In this document: positions 63,001 through 64,000 of the stretch, in pieces
How the letters are laid out: the number at the start of each line of letters is the position of its first letter
Position numbering within the stretch: position 1 is the first letter of the stretch
Source of the DNA: Leptoclinus maculatus
Taxonomy: Eukaryota; Chordata; Actinopteri; Perciformes; Stichaeidae
Reading direction: 5' to 3'
Assembly: GCA_032191485.1 (NCBI GenBank)
Contig: JAVDOI010000199.1
Coordinates: 176,343-240,342 of the forward strand
Length of the DNA: 64,000 nucleotides
Position numbers and translations under genes: made by a program
Notes under the pieces: model-generated
Told to the model about the DNA's origin: nothing
Database searches by the model: none
Seen by the model: the letters and a program-made list of their open reading frames with translations, nothing else

Positions 63001-64000
63001 CTATAAATGGTCAAAATGGTTAAAATGAAGAAAATAACCCCCCACCTTACACTCAGGACCACCTACGCGGGAAAGGTGTGCAGTCCCCAGGCTAAAATTC
63101 ATCCGGGAAGTACCGTTAAGAAATGAAAACACCTCGCAAAAAACATATTAAAATCACAAAAAATGGTCAAAATGGTCAAAATTAATAAAAGAACCATACA
63201 GGTACACTCAGAAGGAATGGCCAGAGGTGTTTAGCCACTTTAAAAACCCGAACCTGATCCGATCTAGAGCCTCAAAAGCGGTTTAGTGACCAAAACCAAT
63301 AGGCTGGAGGAAATACTTCTACATTGAACTTTTGAAGCATTTTCGACCGATTTTCCCGGGTTCTTTTCACCAGGGCCGTAGAGGCTCTCGGGAGGTATAC
63401 TGGAGCCGAGTTTCAGAAAAAAAACGGCTTCTATCACCTCCAAATCGATTTTAAGGACGTTTTCATTTGAAAAGTTGACCCAGGCTGCAATACATTATTT
63501 TCCCCACAGGAGGGGGCATTGACTGAAGTGAGCAAAAACTTGAAAAATGATAAACGGGGTTAAAACGCTTAAAATGAATGAAATAACTAATCAGGAAAAT
63601 TCAAGACCACCTCCCCGTGATCGCATGTGCAGTGGCAGGATACAATTCATCCGGCAAGTATCGCTAAAAAATACAAACACCTCGCAAAACACATATTAAA
63701 TTCACTCTAAATGGTCAAATGGTTAAAATGAAGAAAAATAACCCCCCACCTACACTCAGACCACCTACGCGGAAAGGTGTGCAGTCCCAGGCTAAAATTC
63801 ATCCGGGAAGTACCGTTAAGAAATGCAAACACCTCGCAAAAAACATATTAAAATCACCTAAAAATGGTCAAAATGGTCAAAATTAATAAAAGAACCATAC
63901 AGGTACACTCAGAAGGAATGGCCAGAGGAGTTTAGCCACTTTAAACCCGAACCTGATCCGATCTAGAGCCTCAAAAGCCGGTTTAGTGACCAAAACCAAT
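57050..64000 (+). repeat. Array continuation with many single-base indels
   Basis: Anchors 57560 B, 58260 A, 58963 B/D, 59662 A, 60361 B, 61065 C, 61771 D, 62477 A, 63182 B, 63883 C, with spacings of 699-706 bp. Order and marks are as before, but each monomer now carries several private one-base insertions or deletions, both in and outside homopolymers (first near 57050, CACACAGG for CACCAGG). The change is abrupt. It most likely reflects unpolished long-read sequence, so individual bases here are unreliable. Confidence 0.85.

Larger units (their letters stand above)
1604..64000 (+). repeat. Satellite array, ~702-bp monomer, 62.4 kb, open at right end
   Basis: A head-to-tail tandem array, all copies in one orientation. 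A convenient anchor is the TTAATAAAA motif (TGAATAAAA in a few). Its spacing is mostly 701-702, 693 or 547-548 bp. A monomer holds, in order: a GATCCGAT(C/A)TAGAG site, a CCCGGG site, an A-run of 7-9, a TTTTCCCCACAGG motif, and then three degenerate ~155-165-bp subrepeats rich in AAAATGGT. I count 89 anchors plus a partial first monomer and three monomers with a replaced core. No known satellite name is recognised. Large higher-order-repeat arrays of this sort are known from centromeric and heterochromatic regions; the location here is not shown by the sequence. Confidence 0.97.

Noticed and set aside
1604..64000. CRISPR array or bacterial repeat system
   Set aside because: Unit length (about 702 bp) and absence of variable spacers, cas genes or any bacterial gene rule this out. 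The repeats are contiguous.
1604..64000. Ribosomal DNA or other tandem RNA gene array
   Set aside because: No stretch resembles 18S, 5.8S, 28S, 5S rRNA, tRNA or U snRNA, and no internal control boxes with terminator T-runs are placed as in 5S or tRNA arrays.

Overview
The window looks like eukaryotic, probably animal, DNA. No bacterial gene, operon or RNA gene is visible. A teleost fish is my best guess, resting only on the style of the left flank (AT-rich, split-exon gene of transposase-like type) and on the very large satellite; this is an inference. About 97.5% of the window (1604 to the right edge) is one uninterrupted tandem satellite array with a ~702-bp monomer. I can count 89 copies of one anchor site (the TTAATAAAA motif or its variant). 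The array runs off the right edge.

Left flank (1-1603): single-copy-looking DNA. A TATA-like box at 866-873, short tandem repeats at 899-989, and a short open exon at 1040-1191 that ends in a good splice-donor match. The exon encodes an acidic N-terminus that resembles the first exon of fish piggyBac-derived (PGBD-like) genes. No later exon is present: the satellite begins about 410 bp into the presumed intron.

Array, left domain (about 1.6-28 kb): monomers of three length classes, ~702, ~693 and ~548 bp. The first few copies (1604-5045) carry private changes. From 5046 the array is organised as three successive superblocks of 5324, 7102 and 10140 bp. They differ mainly by the number of a ~1788-bp trimer (693+548+547). 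Each superblock holds one copy of a ~390-bp foreign-looking, C-rich segment (6985-7372, 15338-15725, 24228-24615) that replaces the core of one monomer and carries a predicted minus-strand G-quadruplex and a hairpin.

Array, right domain (about 28-64 kb): 1395-bp dimers (28852-31641 and 44245-47034) and a four-monomer ABCD higher-order repeat of 2807 bp (from 32343, and again from 47737). A ~6.1-kb stretch occurs twice, 15.39 kb apart, almost without change. Some monomers are chimeric and mark recombination points. From about 57050 to the end, scattered single-base indels appear abruptly, which looks like unpolished sequence rather than biology.

The many short minus-strand reading frames that recur through the array are by-products of the repeated monomer. 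Several copies carry an in-frame stop in the same frame, so I do not call them genes. The biological content is therefore a higher-order-repeat satellite (centromeric, pericentromeric or heterochromatic role possible but unproven) next to a truncated or interrupted gene.
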